A stretch of 39,494 bases of DNA from Cohaesibacter sp. (GTDB taxonomy: Bacteria > Pseudomonadota > Alphaproteobacteria > Rhizobiales > Cohaesibacteraceae), in contig JAOXSG010001222.1 of NCBI GenBank assembly GCA_025800105.1, positions 1-39,494 of the forward strand. Direction: 5' to 3'. Shown here piece after piece: positions 1-7,905 of this stretch (the stretch's first letter is position 1; the number at the start of each line of letters is the position of its first letter). The notes beneath the pieces are model-generated. The model was given only the letters and a program-made list of their open reading frames with translations, searched no databases and was not told the DNA's origin. Both the position numbers and the translations under genes were made by a program.

Positions 1-982
1 TGCAAGATGCTGATGGTCTGACAGACAGTGCAACCGTTACGGTCACCGTCAATCCGGTGAATGATGCCCCTGTCGCGATGGATGACACGGCAACAACTGA
101 TGAAAACACAAAAGTTGTCATTGATGTGCTGGCCAATGACAGTGATCCGGATGGGGATGACCTCACCATTATCAATCCAACAGTTGATGCAGCGCAAGGA
201 ACTGCCATTGTTGAGGATGGCAAGATCGTCTTCACACCTGCCGCAGGTTTTAGCGGCGAGGCAAGCATTGCTTATAGCGTGCAAGATGCGGGCGGCCTGA
301 CCGACAGTGCAACAGTCACGGTCACCGTCAATTCGGTGAATACACCACCTTTGGTGGATGGACCCTTGGCCTCTGAAACAGCAGAAGATGAAGCAGCTTA
401 CGAATTTGATCTGCTTGTTGGGGCCAGTGATGCCGATGGCGGGACACTCTTAGTTGATGAAACAAGCATCAAGACTGACGGTGAGGATGGACTTGCGGAT
501 GGCTTTACGCTGGATGGCAAGATGCTCACCATTGATCCTGCCAATGCTGCTTTCCAATCGCTCAAAGCCGGTGAGACAAAAGATATCGTCATCACCTATA
601 ATATTCTTGATGGACAAGGCGGATCTGTCTCACAGACCGCGACCATTACCATCACAGGCGTCAATGATGCGCCTACAATTACCGGCCCATTGAGCTATGA
701 GACGAGCGAAGACAATGGCGTTTATCCTCTCAATTTGCTGGAAACCGCAAATGATATTGATGGGGATGATTTGAACATTGCTAACCTGTCAGGGCTGGAA
801 GATGGTCTTGTTCTGGATGGCAATGTGCTTAAAATTGATCCATCCAATGCAGCTTTTCAGGCTCTTGCAGAGGGCGAGACAAAAGTCATCGACCTCAGCT
901 ATGATATTGTTGATGGGCAAGGTGGATCTGTCTCGCAGACAGCCAAAATCACGATCAATGGCGTGAATGATGATCCTGTTAT
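1..982 (+). repeat. Intragenic tandem repeats of the cadherin/VCBS gene
   Basis: Bases 1-60 recur at about 280-341 (period 279 bases, 93 codons) with only a few substitutions around TGCAAGATGC and GTCACGGTCACCGTCAAT. A second repeat type at about 600-680 recurs at about 902-980, around GATGGACAAGG/GATGGGCAAGG and GGATCTGTCTC. Conservation at the DNA level suggests recent duplication or ongoing recombination between repeats. Confidence 0.8.
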
Positions 983-2120
983 AAGCGGGGATTTCTCTGG
1001 TGATGTCAGTGAAGATGACGTTGTCAGTGCAAGCGGGGTTTTAAGCATTGCGGACCCTGATAATGGGCAAAGCAGCTTTACGCCAGCAACAGACCTTGCA
1101 GGCACCTATGGTATGCTTGACATTGCTGCGGATGGAAGCTGGACTTACACATTGGATAACGACAATCCTTTGGTGCAGGCCTTGTCTGCCAAAGATAGTG
1201 TAACGGATAGCATCACCGTCACCTCTGTTGATGGCACGGAACAGGTTATTACCCTTACACTTACCGGTGCCAATGATCTCCCTGAGATAGAAGGGAAAGC
1301 TCAGAAGAGAACAGTGGATGAAAGCAGCTCTGCTGAGAGTCCGGTAACAGCCGATGGGCTTTTCTCTGTGATTGATCTGGATACAGTTGCTAACGCCAGT
1401 GCATCGGTTGAGCTGATCCAATTGAAAGGCAATGGCAAAAACAAGTTTGATCGCGACGCATTAAGTGATCTTGATATGCTGGATTTGGATCTGCAACCAA
1501 CTGATGATCCGACCAAGGGCGCCTTGAACTGGACCTTTAACAGTGAAAGTGACGATGGAAGCATCGAGACATTTGGTGCTTTGGGTGCAAATCAGACGCT
1601 GAAGCTTGTTTATAAAATCACTGTCGAGCATGCCGATGATCCATCCCTTAACGATAGTAAAAATATCACCATCACCATCAAGGGCGCGGAAGGCAATGCA
1701 CAGCCTGAAATCGTCCCGACTGTAGAGGAAGCAGAAGCTGAGACTGAAGATCTGGCACCAGACACCAATGCTGATGCAGGGGATGTGGTCCCGGTTCAGG
1801 CGTTGCCATCACTGGCGGATGCTTCCTTTGGTCCAAGTGCCGAAACCGAGCCTGCACCGCAAACCTTGGAAAGAGATGCAGCGTCAGAACTGTTTGAAGG
1901 CATGAGCATGGATAGCAGTCATTTAGGTGAGATGATTGCTATGGTGAATGCCAATAGTGACCTTATTGAACGGGGCAGCCCGCTTACAGGTGTCAAAGTC
2001 TCCAAGGAAGGCAATCAAGCTGGTGATTTACACTCCATTGATGCCGCTGTTGTTGATCAACTGGCCGAGGAGCTGGCGCTCTTCCATCAGGAAAGTGCAG
2101 AACAGGATTTGATGGCATAA
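1..2120 (+). CDS. Large cadherin-like / VCBS-repeat surface or secreted protein, C-terminal part (5' end outside window)
   Basis: The reading frame is open from the left edge (first full codon at base 3), so the start lies upstream; the GTG at 57 is internal. About 700 residues are visible. They form a chain of roughly 95-105-residue beta-sandwich repeats of the tandem-95/cadherin-like and VCBS type. Each carries Ca-binding-like DxDGDDL or DADGG motifs and ends in a TVTVTVNxVNDAP or TITITGVNDAP linker. A VCBS-like repeat (about residues 310-415) is followed by a divergent repeat containing KITVEHADDPS. The last about 140 residues are acidic and low-complexity, then a predicted helical tail ending EQDLMA. 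No RTX nonapeptides, sortase motif or membrane anchor are visible. Such repeats are typical of large adhesins or matrix proteins, often exported by type I secretion; the export route here is inferred. A strong hairpin terminator follows. Confidence 0.85.
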   Translation, partial: QDADGLTDSATVTVTVNPVNDAPVAMDDTATTDENTKVVIDVLANDSDPDGDDLTIINPTVDAAQGTAIVEDGKIVFTPAAGFSGEASIAYSVQDAGGLTDSATVTVTVNSVNTPPLVDGPLASETAEDEAAYEFDLLVGASDADGGTLLVDETSIKTDGEDGLADGFTLDGKMLTIDPANAAFQSLKAGETKDIVITYNILDGQGGSVSQTATITITGVNDAPTITGPLSYETSEDNGVYPLNLLETANDIDGDDLNIANLSGLEDGLVLDGNVLKIDPSNAAFQALAEGETKVIDLSYDIVDGQGGSVSQTAKITINGVNDDPVISGDFSGDVSEDDVVSASGVLSIADPDNGQSSFTPATDLAGTYGMLDIAADGSWTYTLDNDNPLVQALSAKDSVTDSITVTSVDGTEQVITLTLTGANDLPEIEGKAQKRTVDESSSAESPVTADGLFSVIDLDTVANASASVELIQLKGNGKNKFDRDALSDLDMLDLDLQPTDDPTKGALNWTFNSESDDGSIETFGALGANQTLKLVYKITVEHADDPSLNDSKNITITIKGAEGNAQPEIVPTVEEAEAETEDLAPDTNADAGDVVPVQALPSLADASFGPSAETEPAPQTLERDAASELFEGMSMDSSHLGEMIAMVNANSDLIERGSPLTGVKVSKEGNQAGDLHSIDAAVVDQLAEELALFHQESAEQDLMA

Positions 2121-2145
2121 CAGGCTTTTATGCCTCACTCTAATG

Positions 2146-2178
2146 AAAAGCCCCCGTCATATGATGGGGGCTTTTTTT
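2146..2178 (+). terminator. Rho-independent terminator, usable on both strands
   Basis: A hairpin with arms AAAGCCCCC and GGGGGCTTT around GTCATATGAT is followed by a run of seven T. It ends the repeat-protein gene. The A-run on the left arm also makes it suitable as the terminator of the convergent SDR gene on the minus strand. Confidence 0.9.
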
Positions 2179-2179
2179 A

Positions 2180-2899
2180 TTAAGGCGCTATTTCCTGACC
2201 GTCCCAGGCAAAGCATTTGCCGCTTTGATCGGGTGTCAGTTTTTGCATTATGGTCAGGAGCTTTTGAGCGGAAAAATCAGGGGTAAAGAGCTTGCCGTCC
2301 GGCACTGCCTTTTGAAAGGGTTTGGACAAATCGCTGTCAACCGTCCCCGGATGCAGGCCGACAATGATGGCTTGTTTGTTGCGGCGAGCTGTTTCAATGG
2401 CGGCATTTTTGATGATCATATTCAGCGCTGCTTTTGAGGCCCGATACGCATACCAGCCACCGAGGCGGTTGTCCGATATGCTACCAACCCGTGCTGAAAG
2501 GGCTGCAAAAACAGAGCGATTTTGCCGGTTTAATTCAGGCAGAAAATGCTTTGCCAGCAGGGCAGGTATGATGGCATTGCTTTGAAAAAGATGCTGGAAA
2601 TTTCTTTCTGATATATCACGCAAGGATTTTTCCGGCAATATATCCCCATCATGCAATTGCCCAATCGCCACAAAAACCAAATCAAGGGGTTTGTCCTGTG
2701 CGGCGCGTTTTGCCGCCTGCTTGATGGAGGCTTCTTCCTGATAATCAATCCCATGATAATGCACGCCTGCTATAGCACTGCCTTGCTCCCCTCTTGAAAA
2801 AGCATGGATGCTTGCCGTTTTATAGCGAGCGGCCAGACAGTTTGTCATTGCCGTGCCAATCGCACCGGAGCTGCCAATAACAGCGATATTGAGGCTCAT
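2180..2899 (-). CDS. Short-chain dehydrogenase/reductase (SDR)
   Basis: A 239-residue classical SDR with an N-terminal nucleotide-binding glycine motif GSSGAIG (residues 9-15). Ser140 and the YxxxK pair Tyr152/Lys156 (YRASK) give a complete catalytic set. It resembles the C-factor/CsgA-like group of cytosolic NAD(P)-dependent oxidoreductases; the substrate is unknown. It is a separate transcription unit downstream of the FAD oxidoreductase operon on the same strand. Its promoter region carries a TATACA-N5-TATACTC word almost identical to one in front of the DapA-family gene, so it probably belongs to the same regulon and acts in the same amine-degradation pathway (inference). Confidence 0.85.
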   Translation of the reverse strand: MSLNIAVIGSSGAIGTAMTNCLAARYKTASIHAFSRGEQGSAIAGVHYHGIDYQEEASIKQAAKRAAQDKPLDLVFVAIGQLHDGDILPEKSLRDISERNFQHLFQSNAIIPALLAKHFLPELNRQNRSVFAALSARVGSISDNRLGGWYAYRASKAALNMIIKNAAIETARRNKQAIIVGLHPGTVDSDLSKPFQKAVPDGKLFTPDFSAQKLLTIMQKLTPDQSGKCFAWDGQEIAP

Positions 2900-2908
2900 A
2901 TTTCACTC

Positions 2909-2940
2909 ACTATACAATCTTTATACTCCTATTTTGTACA
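2909..2940 (-). promoter_or_regulatory. Candidate GntR-regulon operator/promoter (site a)
   Basis: TATACA (2911-2916), five bases, TATACTC (2922-2928), then TTTGTACAG nearby (2933-2941). The arrangement matches 6802-6819 with the same 5-base spacing and nearly the same bases. It lies 12-29 bases before the SDR start codon, where it would overlap the promoter or transcript start. Binding by the GntR protein at 6951-7640 is inferred. Confidence 0.5.
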
Positions 2941-2975
2941 GAGGAGCCGCTTGGTCAGATCATAGAGAGAAGAAA

Positions 2976-2996
2976 GAAAGCGACAGCTTGCTTTCA
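2976..2996 (-). terminator. Weak hairpin after the FAD oxidoreductase operon
   Basis: Arms GAAAGC and GCTTTC enclose eight bases. On the minus strand they are followed by a pyrimidine-rich TTTCTTTCTTC tract. It lies just after the stop codon at 3009 and is a plausible but weak terminator of the three-gene operon. Confidence 0.35.
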
Positions 2997-3008
2997 TACC
3001 AACGGGTT

Positions 3009-4361
3009 TTAGGCTTCTTTGCCCGCCCGCCATTCGCGCCAGCGCATGAGCGCATTGGCCCCAAGCCATGAGAGCGGCTCGGGTGGCAAGCGGCTTGGTG
3101 GCTCTTGCTTTAGCAATTGGGTCAGATGGTCTGAGGCATTGCCCATTGCCAAATCTGCCGCCATCATGCCGGAAAATGTGCCTTTGGAAGCGCCCAAGCC
3201 ATTTTGGCAGCAAGCAGAGAAGATATTCTCGTCAATCTCTCCAAAGGCAGAGACGCCATTATAACTCAAACATAAACGCCCCGCCCAGATATAATCCATT
3301 TTCATATCACCCAGCATGGGAAAGCGTCGTTTGAAAGCTTTTTGCTGGCTTTGGCCAACAGATTCCAGTCTGGCTTTGGAAATTTCCATCGATGGATCAT
3401 AGGTGAAGCGGGTGCGCGTCACGATCCTGTCTCCACCGATACCGGAAATTTTGCGAATGGTTGCCCCCATCGGGTCAGCCGGGGTCAGGCACCAGCTTGA
3501 GCGCCCCCCAAGACGTTTGATTTCGTCTTCACCAAGCGCTCTTGTCATGGATGCATAGGTAAAGACATGCATCAATCTATGCTCGAAATAGCCAAAGCTT
3601 TGCGCATGACCATTAACGGCGAGAATGATTTTTGGGGCTTCAACAGAGCCTTTTGGGGTTTCAACCAGCCAGTTTTGGCCTTTTCTGGAGAATTTGATGA
3701 CCGGCGAATTTTCAAACAAACCAATGGATGGGCGCAAATGATCGGCCAAGGCCCGCACATAGGCGGCGGGTTGCAGCATGACTGTCCCCGGAGAATATAG
3801 CCCGCCCAGATAATAATCTGTTCCTGTAATCTCTTGCATGGCTGCGGCGTCGAGCATTTCATGCGCTTCACCAGCTTGAGCCAGCGTACGGGCATAATCC
3901 TCGTTATGAGCCATGCCTTTTTGTGTGGCCGCACCATTGATCTTGCCACAAGGATCAAAGACCTCGCGGGCCATATGACACTCTTTTGCCGCTTCATGGG
4001 CAAATTGAATGGCCGCGCGATTGAAATCGGTTTGTGACTGATCGGATTGGGATGTTTCTGTCGCATAATTGTCCGAGGACAAGTCATGGGGCAGATCAAT
4101 CATGAAACCGGAATTGCGTCCCGCAGGCCCCTCGCCGACCCGTCTTGCTTCCAACAGGGTGATGCGCTCGCCCGGGCAGCTTTGTTGCAATCTGCGTGCT
4201 GCTGACAGGCCTGCAAATCCGCCACCAATGACCAACCAGTCACTGGTGATGGATTGCTCTAGCACTTGCCCCTGTTCTGGCTCTGGCAAAATAGCATACC
4301 AGCCAGAGAGGCCGGGATCGACGGGTTGTTTTGAGATGATGCGGGACGCCTTGTCTTTCAT
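3009..4361 (-). CDS. FAD-dependent oxidoreductase, DAO family (PuuB/D-amino-acid dehydrogenase-like)
   Basis: A 450-residue protein with a Rossmann FAD-binding motif VIGGGFAGLSAARRL near residues 45-59, a RRVGEGPAGRNSGF segment typical of DAO-fold amine/amino-acid oxidases, and a C-terminal FAD-contact stretch around NGLGASKGTFSG. Family members oxidise secondary or primary amines such as gamma-glutamylputrescine, sarcosine-like compounds or D-amino acids, yielding an imine or aldehyde. The start is two bases after the stop of the upstream aldehyde dehydrogenase gene, so the two are co-translated. With the aldehyde dehydrogenase and the DapA-family enzyme it forms an oxidation module probably acting on a demethylated betaine product. 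The exact substrate cannot be read from the sequence. Confidence 0.85.
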   Translation of the reverse strand: MKDKASRIISKQPVDPGLSGWYAILPEPEQGQVLEQSITSDWLVIGGGFAGLSAARRLQQSCPGERITLLEARRVGEGPAGRNSGFMIDLPHDLSSDNYATETSQSDQSQTDFNRAAIQFAHEAAKECHMAREVFDPCGKINGAATQKGMAHNEDYARTLAQAGEAHEMLDAAAMQEITGTDYYLGGLYSPGTVMLQPAAYVRALADHLRPSIGLFENSPVIKFSRKGQNWLVETPKGSVEAPKIILAVNGHAQSFGYFEHRLMHVFTYASMTRALGEDEIKRLGGRSSWCLTPADPMGATIRKISGIGGDRIVTRTRFTYDPSMEISKARLESVGQSQQKAFKRRFPMLGDMKMDYIWAGRLCLSYNGVSAFGEIDENIFSACCQNGLGASKGTFSGMMAADLAMGNASDHLTQLLKQEPPSRLPPEPLSWLGANALMRWREWRAGKEA

Positions 4362-4363
4362 GG

Positions 4364-5881
4364 TCAGCTCACCGCTTCGTCTTTTGCGCGATCTGACAGA
4401 TCAATCCAGATGGTTTTAAGCTCTGTATATTGATCATGGGCATGAAGGGAATTGTCCCGACCACCAAAGCCGGATTGCTTATAGCCGCCAAAGGGGGTGG
4501 AGATATCGCCTTCCCCAAAGCTATTGACCGTCACAGTGCCGGCGCGAATGGCGCGTGCGGCACGGATGGCCCTTTTGCCATTGGCAGTGAAGACAGCTGC
4601 GGCCAGACCATAATCTGTGTCATTGGCAACAGCGATGGCTTCATCAAAATTGCTGATGGTGACGACAGAGAGGACCGGACCGAAGATTTCTTCGCGCAAG
4701 AGTGCGGCATCATCGCCAACATTGTCAAAGACGGTTGGCTCGACATAAGCCCCATCATGGGATGCACCACCCAGAACCAGATTTGCCCCTTCAGCCGGGC
4801 CTTTTTCCAAATAGCTACAGACTTTGCCAAAATGCTCTTTATCCACCAAGGCACCAAGACGATTGGCTGGATCCAAAGGATCACCCATGCGCCATTCATT
4901 GGCATAAGCCTTGACCCGCTCTAGCAAATCATCCTTGACCTTTTCATGAACGATCAGGCGAGAGGTTGCAGAGCAGTTTTCTCCCATATTCCAGAAGGCG
5001 CCATTGACGACATGTTCTGCCACCAGATCCAGATCTTGCGCATCATCCATGACGATGCATGGATTTTTACCACCACATTCCAGCACAACTTTTTTCAGGT
5101 TGGAATCGGCAGCATAATGCAAGAAACGGCGGCCGGTCTGGGTGGAGCCGGTGAAGCTGACCATATCAACATCCATATGGCGGCCCAATGGCTCTCCCAC
5201 ATCTGGCCCCAAGCCTGTGACAATATTCAGAACGCCTGCAGGCACGCCTGCTTCCATAGCAAGTTCTGCAAGACGCAGAGCTGTCAATGAGGTTTGTTCC
5301 GCTGGCTTGACGATAACAGAACAACCGGCGGCAAGAGCGGGGCCAATTTTCCAGGCCATCATCAAGAGCGGGAAATTCCAAGGCAGGACACAGGCCACAA
5401 CGCCGATTGGCTCGCGCACAATCATGGCGATGGCATCATCGCCAGCGGGGGCTGTCTGATCATAGATTTTGTCAATCGCTTCGGCATGCCATTTGATGGT
5501 GTGAACCACTTCAGGAATGTCAATAGAGACACAATCCTGAATGGGTTTGCCGCTATCCAGACATTCCATCACCGCAAGCTCGCGCGCATTGCGGGTGATC
5601 AATTTGCAAAGGCGGATCAGGATGTCTTTACGCTCGGACGGATGCAGGCGAGACCAACGGCCATCTTCAAAGGCTTCTCTTGCCTTTTCGACTGCAAAAT
5701 CAACATCCTGTGCATCGCATGCGGCAATATTGGCCAAAGCATCGCCCGTTGCCGGATTGACGCTTTCAAAGCTATTGCCTGTGTGAGAGGGGCGGAAACT
5801 GCCATCAACAAAGCTGTTCACAGGCAAAGTCAGCGAAGCCGCAATGGCGGCATATTCTTCGCGGGTCAATAATTCGCTCAT
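4364..5881 (-). CDS. NAD(P)-dependent aldehyde dehydrogenase (PuuC-like)
   Basis: A 505-residue member of the aldehyde dehydrogenase superfamily with the full catalytic set: Asn169 in PWNFPLL, Glu268 in LECGGKNP and nucleophile Cys303 in GENCSATSR. It oxidises an aldehyde to a carboxylate in the cytosol. The closest recognisable style is gamma-glutamyl-gamma-aminobutyraldehyde / betaine-aldehyde-type dehydrogenase. Its start codon overlaps the stop of the DapA-family gene (ATGA) and the FAD oxidoreductase follows after two bases. The oxidase-to-aldehyde dehydrogenase pairing suggests it removes the aldehyde generated by its neighbour. Substrate unknown. Confidence 0.9.
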   Translation of the reverse strand: MSELLTREEYAAIAASLTLPVNSFVDGSFRPSHTGNSFESVNPATGDALANIAACDAQDVDFAVEKAREAFEDGRWSRLHPSERKDILIRLCKLITRNARELAVMECLDSGKPIQDCVSIDIPEVVHTIKWHAEAIDKIYDQTAPAGDDAIAMIVREPIGVVACVLPWNFPLLMMAWKIGPALAAGCSVIVKPAEQTSLTALRLAELAMEAGVPAGVLNIVTGLGPDVGEPLGRHMDVDMVSFTGSTQTGRRFLHYAADSNLKKVVLECGGKNPCIVMDDAQDLDLVAEHVVNGAFWNMGENCSATSRLIVHEKVKDDLLERVKAYANEWRMGDPLDPANRLGALVDKEHFGKVCSYLEKGPAEGANLVLGGASHDGAYVEPTVFDNVGDDAALLREEIFGPVLSVVTISNFDEAIAVANDTDYGLAAAVFTANGKRAIRAARAIRAGTVTVNSFGEGDISTPFGGYKQSGFGGRDNSLHAHDQYTELKTIWIDLSDRAKDEAVS

Positions 5882-6789
5882 TCCTTGTCCTCCGCTTCAA
5901 TGGCTGCAATGGTGGTTTTAAGGGTACGCACAACCTGTTCAAGGGCGCGTTTGTCATCCTTGTTCAAGGGGCGCAAGGGGGCACGGGGTGGGCCTGCATG
6001 AAAGCCGTCCATTTCGCATCCATGTTTGACGCATTGAATGAATTTGCCGCCCTGTTCGAGGATACGCATCAAAGGCAACATGGCAGACATGATGCGGCGA
6101 CCCTTGTCAAAATTGCCTTCAATCACACAGGCTCTATGCAAGGCTACATGCTCTTTTGGCAGGAAGTTGGACCCGGCACAGACCCAGCTTTTTGCCCCCC
6201 ATGCAAAAAATTCCAGCGCCTGATCATCCATGCCGCAGGACATTTGAATATGGGGATAATCACGGGCCAGCAGATGCACCCGATTGATATCGCCAGAGCT
6301 TTCCTTGATCGCCACAACATTTTTCGAGCGGCCAACCCGGTCCAGATATTCCTCGCCCATACAGACGCCCATCCGACCCGGATAATTATAGAGCATGATC
6401 GGCATGTTGGCTGCCCGATCAACTGCCAAGGCATGAAGGGCATTTTCGCGCTCGGTTGGTACCGCATAAGGCGGGGTGGCAACCAATAATGAGTCTGCTC
6501 CGGCCTCTTTTGCGGCCTGTGCGTAAGCAATGGATTCCTCTGTTCTGATTGCGCCTGTCCCAATAATGAGCGGCAGGCGATCTTTAAGGATATCCTTTGC
6601 CAAATGCATCAAGTCGATACGCTCTTGGCTTGTCTGGGCATAATATTCGCCCGTCGATCCACCAACAATGACACCATGGACACCACTGGCAACCAAATGC
6701 TCAATCATGGCGGCAAACCCGTCACGATCGATCGCTCCGTCTTCCCCATATGGTGTGATCACCGGGGTATAAATACCATCATAAATCAT
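5878..6789 (-). CDS. DapA-family (dihydrodipicolinate synthase/NAL superfamily) lyase or deaminase
   Basis: A 303-residue Schiff-base aldolase of the DHDPS/N-acetylneuraminate lyase superfamily: GGSTGEYY (residues 43-50) in the substrate loop, Tyr134 in LYNYPGR and the Schiff-base Lys162 in VVAIKESSG. I use the ATG at 6789 (MIYDGIYTPVITP) because it matches the family N-terminus and follows GAGAG; the longer frame to 6876 adds about 29 unrelated residues and would swallow the promoter. It is the first gene of the operon with the aldehyde dehydrogenase and FAD oxidoreductase. A true lysine-biosynthetic DapA is unlikely in this context. In hydroxyproline-type pathways a family member deaminates a pyrroline carboxylate made by a DAO-type oxidase, and that is one possible role (inference). 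Confidence 0.85.
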   Translation of the reverse strand: MIYDGIYTPVITPYGEDGAIDRDGFAAMIEHLVASGVHGVIVGGSTGEYYAQTSQERIDLMHLAKDILKDRLPLIIGTGAIRTEESIAYAQAAKEAGADSLLVATPPYAVPTERENALHALAVDRAANMPIMLYNYPGRMGVCMGEEYLDRVGRSKNVVAIKESSGDINRVHLLARDYPHIQMSCGMDDQALEFFAWGAKSWVCAGSNFLPKEHVALHRACVIEGNFDKGRRIMSAMLPLMRILEQGGKFIQCVKHGCEMDGFHAGPPRAPLRPLNKDDKRALEQVVRTLKTTIAAIEAEDKE

Positions 6790-6799
6790 GTGCACTCTC

Positions 6800-6819
6800 T
6801 GTATACATTTTTTATACTC
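6800..6819 (-). promoter_or_regulatory. Candidate GntR-regulon operator (site b) before the DapA-family operon
   Basis: TGTATACA-like palindrome core (GTATAC at 6801-6806), then TATACTC at 6813-6819. It lies 12-30 bases before the ATG of the DapA-family gene. The TATACA-N5-TATACTC layout is the same as at 2911-2928. It is about 130 bases from the 3' end of the GntR gene. Confidence 0.55.
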
Positions 6820-6950
6820 ATAACAGAGGGTATGCGTGTTCGCAAGCTGGGGCGTTAAAATTTCTCCAGCAGGCAAAGCTGATTGATTGATATGTGAGAC
6901 AAAAACTTTTGAAATTCAGCGCTTTTTCGAACGCGTTTTATATCAAAATT

Positions 6951-7640
6951 TTATGGCAGAGGCTTGATATCCACCGACAAGGATTGCGGTGTGATAAACA
7001 GCTCGATCTGGTTTCGCGACAAAGCCCAGTGTTTCTCGACCAGATCTGCCACCCCATCTTCATCGCCTTTTTCAATCAGATCGATGAATTGATCATGCTG
7101 ATCTGCGGCAATTTCCAGCCGTGCTGCCATGTCTTCATCTTTGGGGCGGTAGAAAGTTTGGCCGATGCGGGCATGATCGATGAGCAGACGGCGTAGGCTG
7201 GGCAACAAATAAACATTGTTGGCCATTTCGCCCATGATGGCGTGAAAGCGATCATTGTAAAAAACCAGATCTTCTGCATTTCTTTGGTCTTTGGCTTTGC
7301 GAAAGCCTTTTTGCGCTTCCTTGAGCTCTTCAATTTGATCCGGTGTTGCATTATTGGCGGCAAGACGACCAATAGCGGCATAAATCATCGGTGCGACGAG
7401 AAAGAAATCGCGCAGCATATTGTGCGACATGGGGGCCACACAGGCGCCTTTGTTGTTGCGAATTTCAAGATAGCCCTCTCCGGCCAATTGGCGAAAGACA
7501 TCACGTAAGGGTGTGCGCGATATGCCATATTGCTTGCTGAGGACGACTTCATCCAGATCGCTGCCGGGTTGTAATTTTAATGTCAGGACTGCCCGTTTGA
7601 GATGATTATAAAGGTCTTGTTTGCCAGATTTTGAGGGCAT
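6951..7640 (-). CDS. GntR-family transcriptional regulator, FCD (FadR-type) subfamily
   Basis: A 229-residue protein with an N-terminal winged helix-turn-helix (residues 5-70, including ISRTPLRDVFRQLAGEGYLEI) and a C-terminal all-helical FCD ligand domain with the expected metal-type positions (DRFHAIMGE and a later QHDQF). Family members bind small carboxylates or amino acids and usually repress adjacent catabolic genes. The start is supported by AGGAAAG seven bases upstream. It sits between the DapA-family operon and the divergent importer. GTATACAA-like sites occur before both and before other genes of the region, so it is the best candidate regulator of the cluster (inference). Confidence 0.9.
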   Translation of the reverse strand: MPSKSGKQDLYNHLKRAVLTLKLQPGSDLDEVVLSKQYGISRTPLRDVFRQLAGEGYLEIRNNKGACVAPMSHNMLRDFFLVAPMIYAAIGRLAANNATPDQIEELKEAQKGFRKAKDQRNAEDLVFYNDRFHAIMGEMANNVYLLPSLRRLLIDHARIGQTFYRPKDEDMAARLEIAADQHDQFIDLIEKGDEDGVADLVEKHWALSRNQIELFITPQSLSVDIKPLP

Positions 7641-7905
7641 TGTTCGTCTTTCCTGTCATATTTTTATATGCGAGCGCAAAAATATCAGCACTCCAAGCAG
7701 CCTTTGACTTTTCTTCTTCGTCCAGTCAGCGCCCCTTTAAAACCGCAAAAAGCCAAGGTCTTCAAGCTTTTTCGCGTTTTTTTGTCGCTTATATGCTACG
7801 ATTTGGTCGCCTGATCACCTTCCGATAAAGCATACACCAATATTATACAGCTTGCATACAATTTAAAATGATGCATGATAGTGGGAAACAATAGGGGAGG
7901 ATATT
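7641..7905. promoter_or_regulatory. Divergent promoter region between the GntR gene and the importer, with site c
   Basis: No gene is seen. Next to the GntR start is an inverted repeat CATATTTTTATATG (7657-7670). Near the importer are TTATACAG (7843-7850) and TTGCATACAA (7852-7861), the latter one base from the palindrome TTGTATACAA seen at 15704. AGGGGAGG at 7893-7900 is the ribosome-binding site of the importer ATPase. Confidence 0.5.

Noticed and set aside
1041-1421. A 126-codon minus-strand frame inside the cadherin-like gene
   Set aside because: It lies inside a clear repeat protein and its translation has no family pattern.
5878-6789. Genuine lysine-biosynthesis DapA
   Set aside because: It is coupled to an aldehyde dehydrogenase and a DAO oxidase beside a GntR regulator; the context is catabolic even though the Schiff-base residues are shared.
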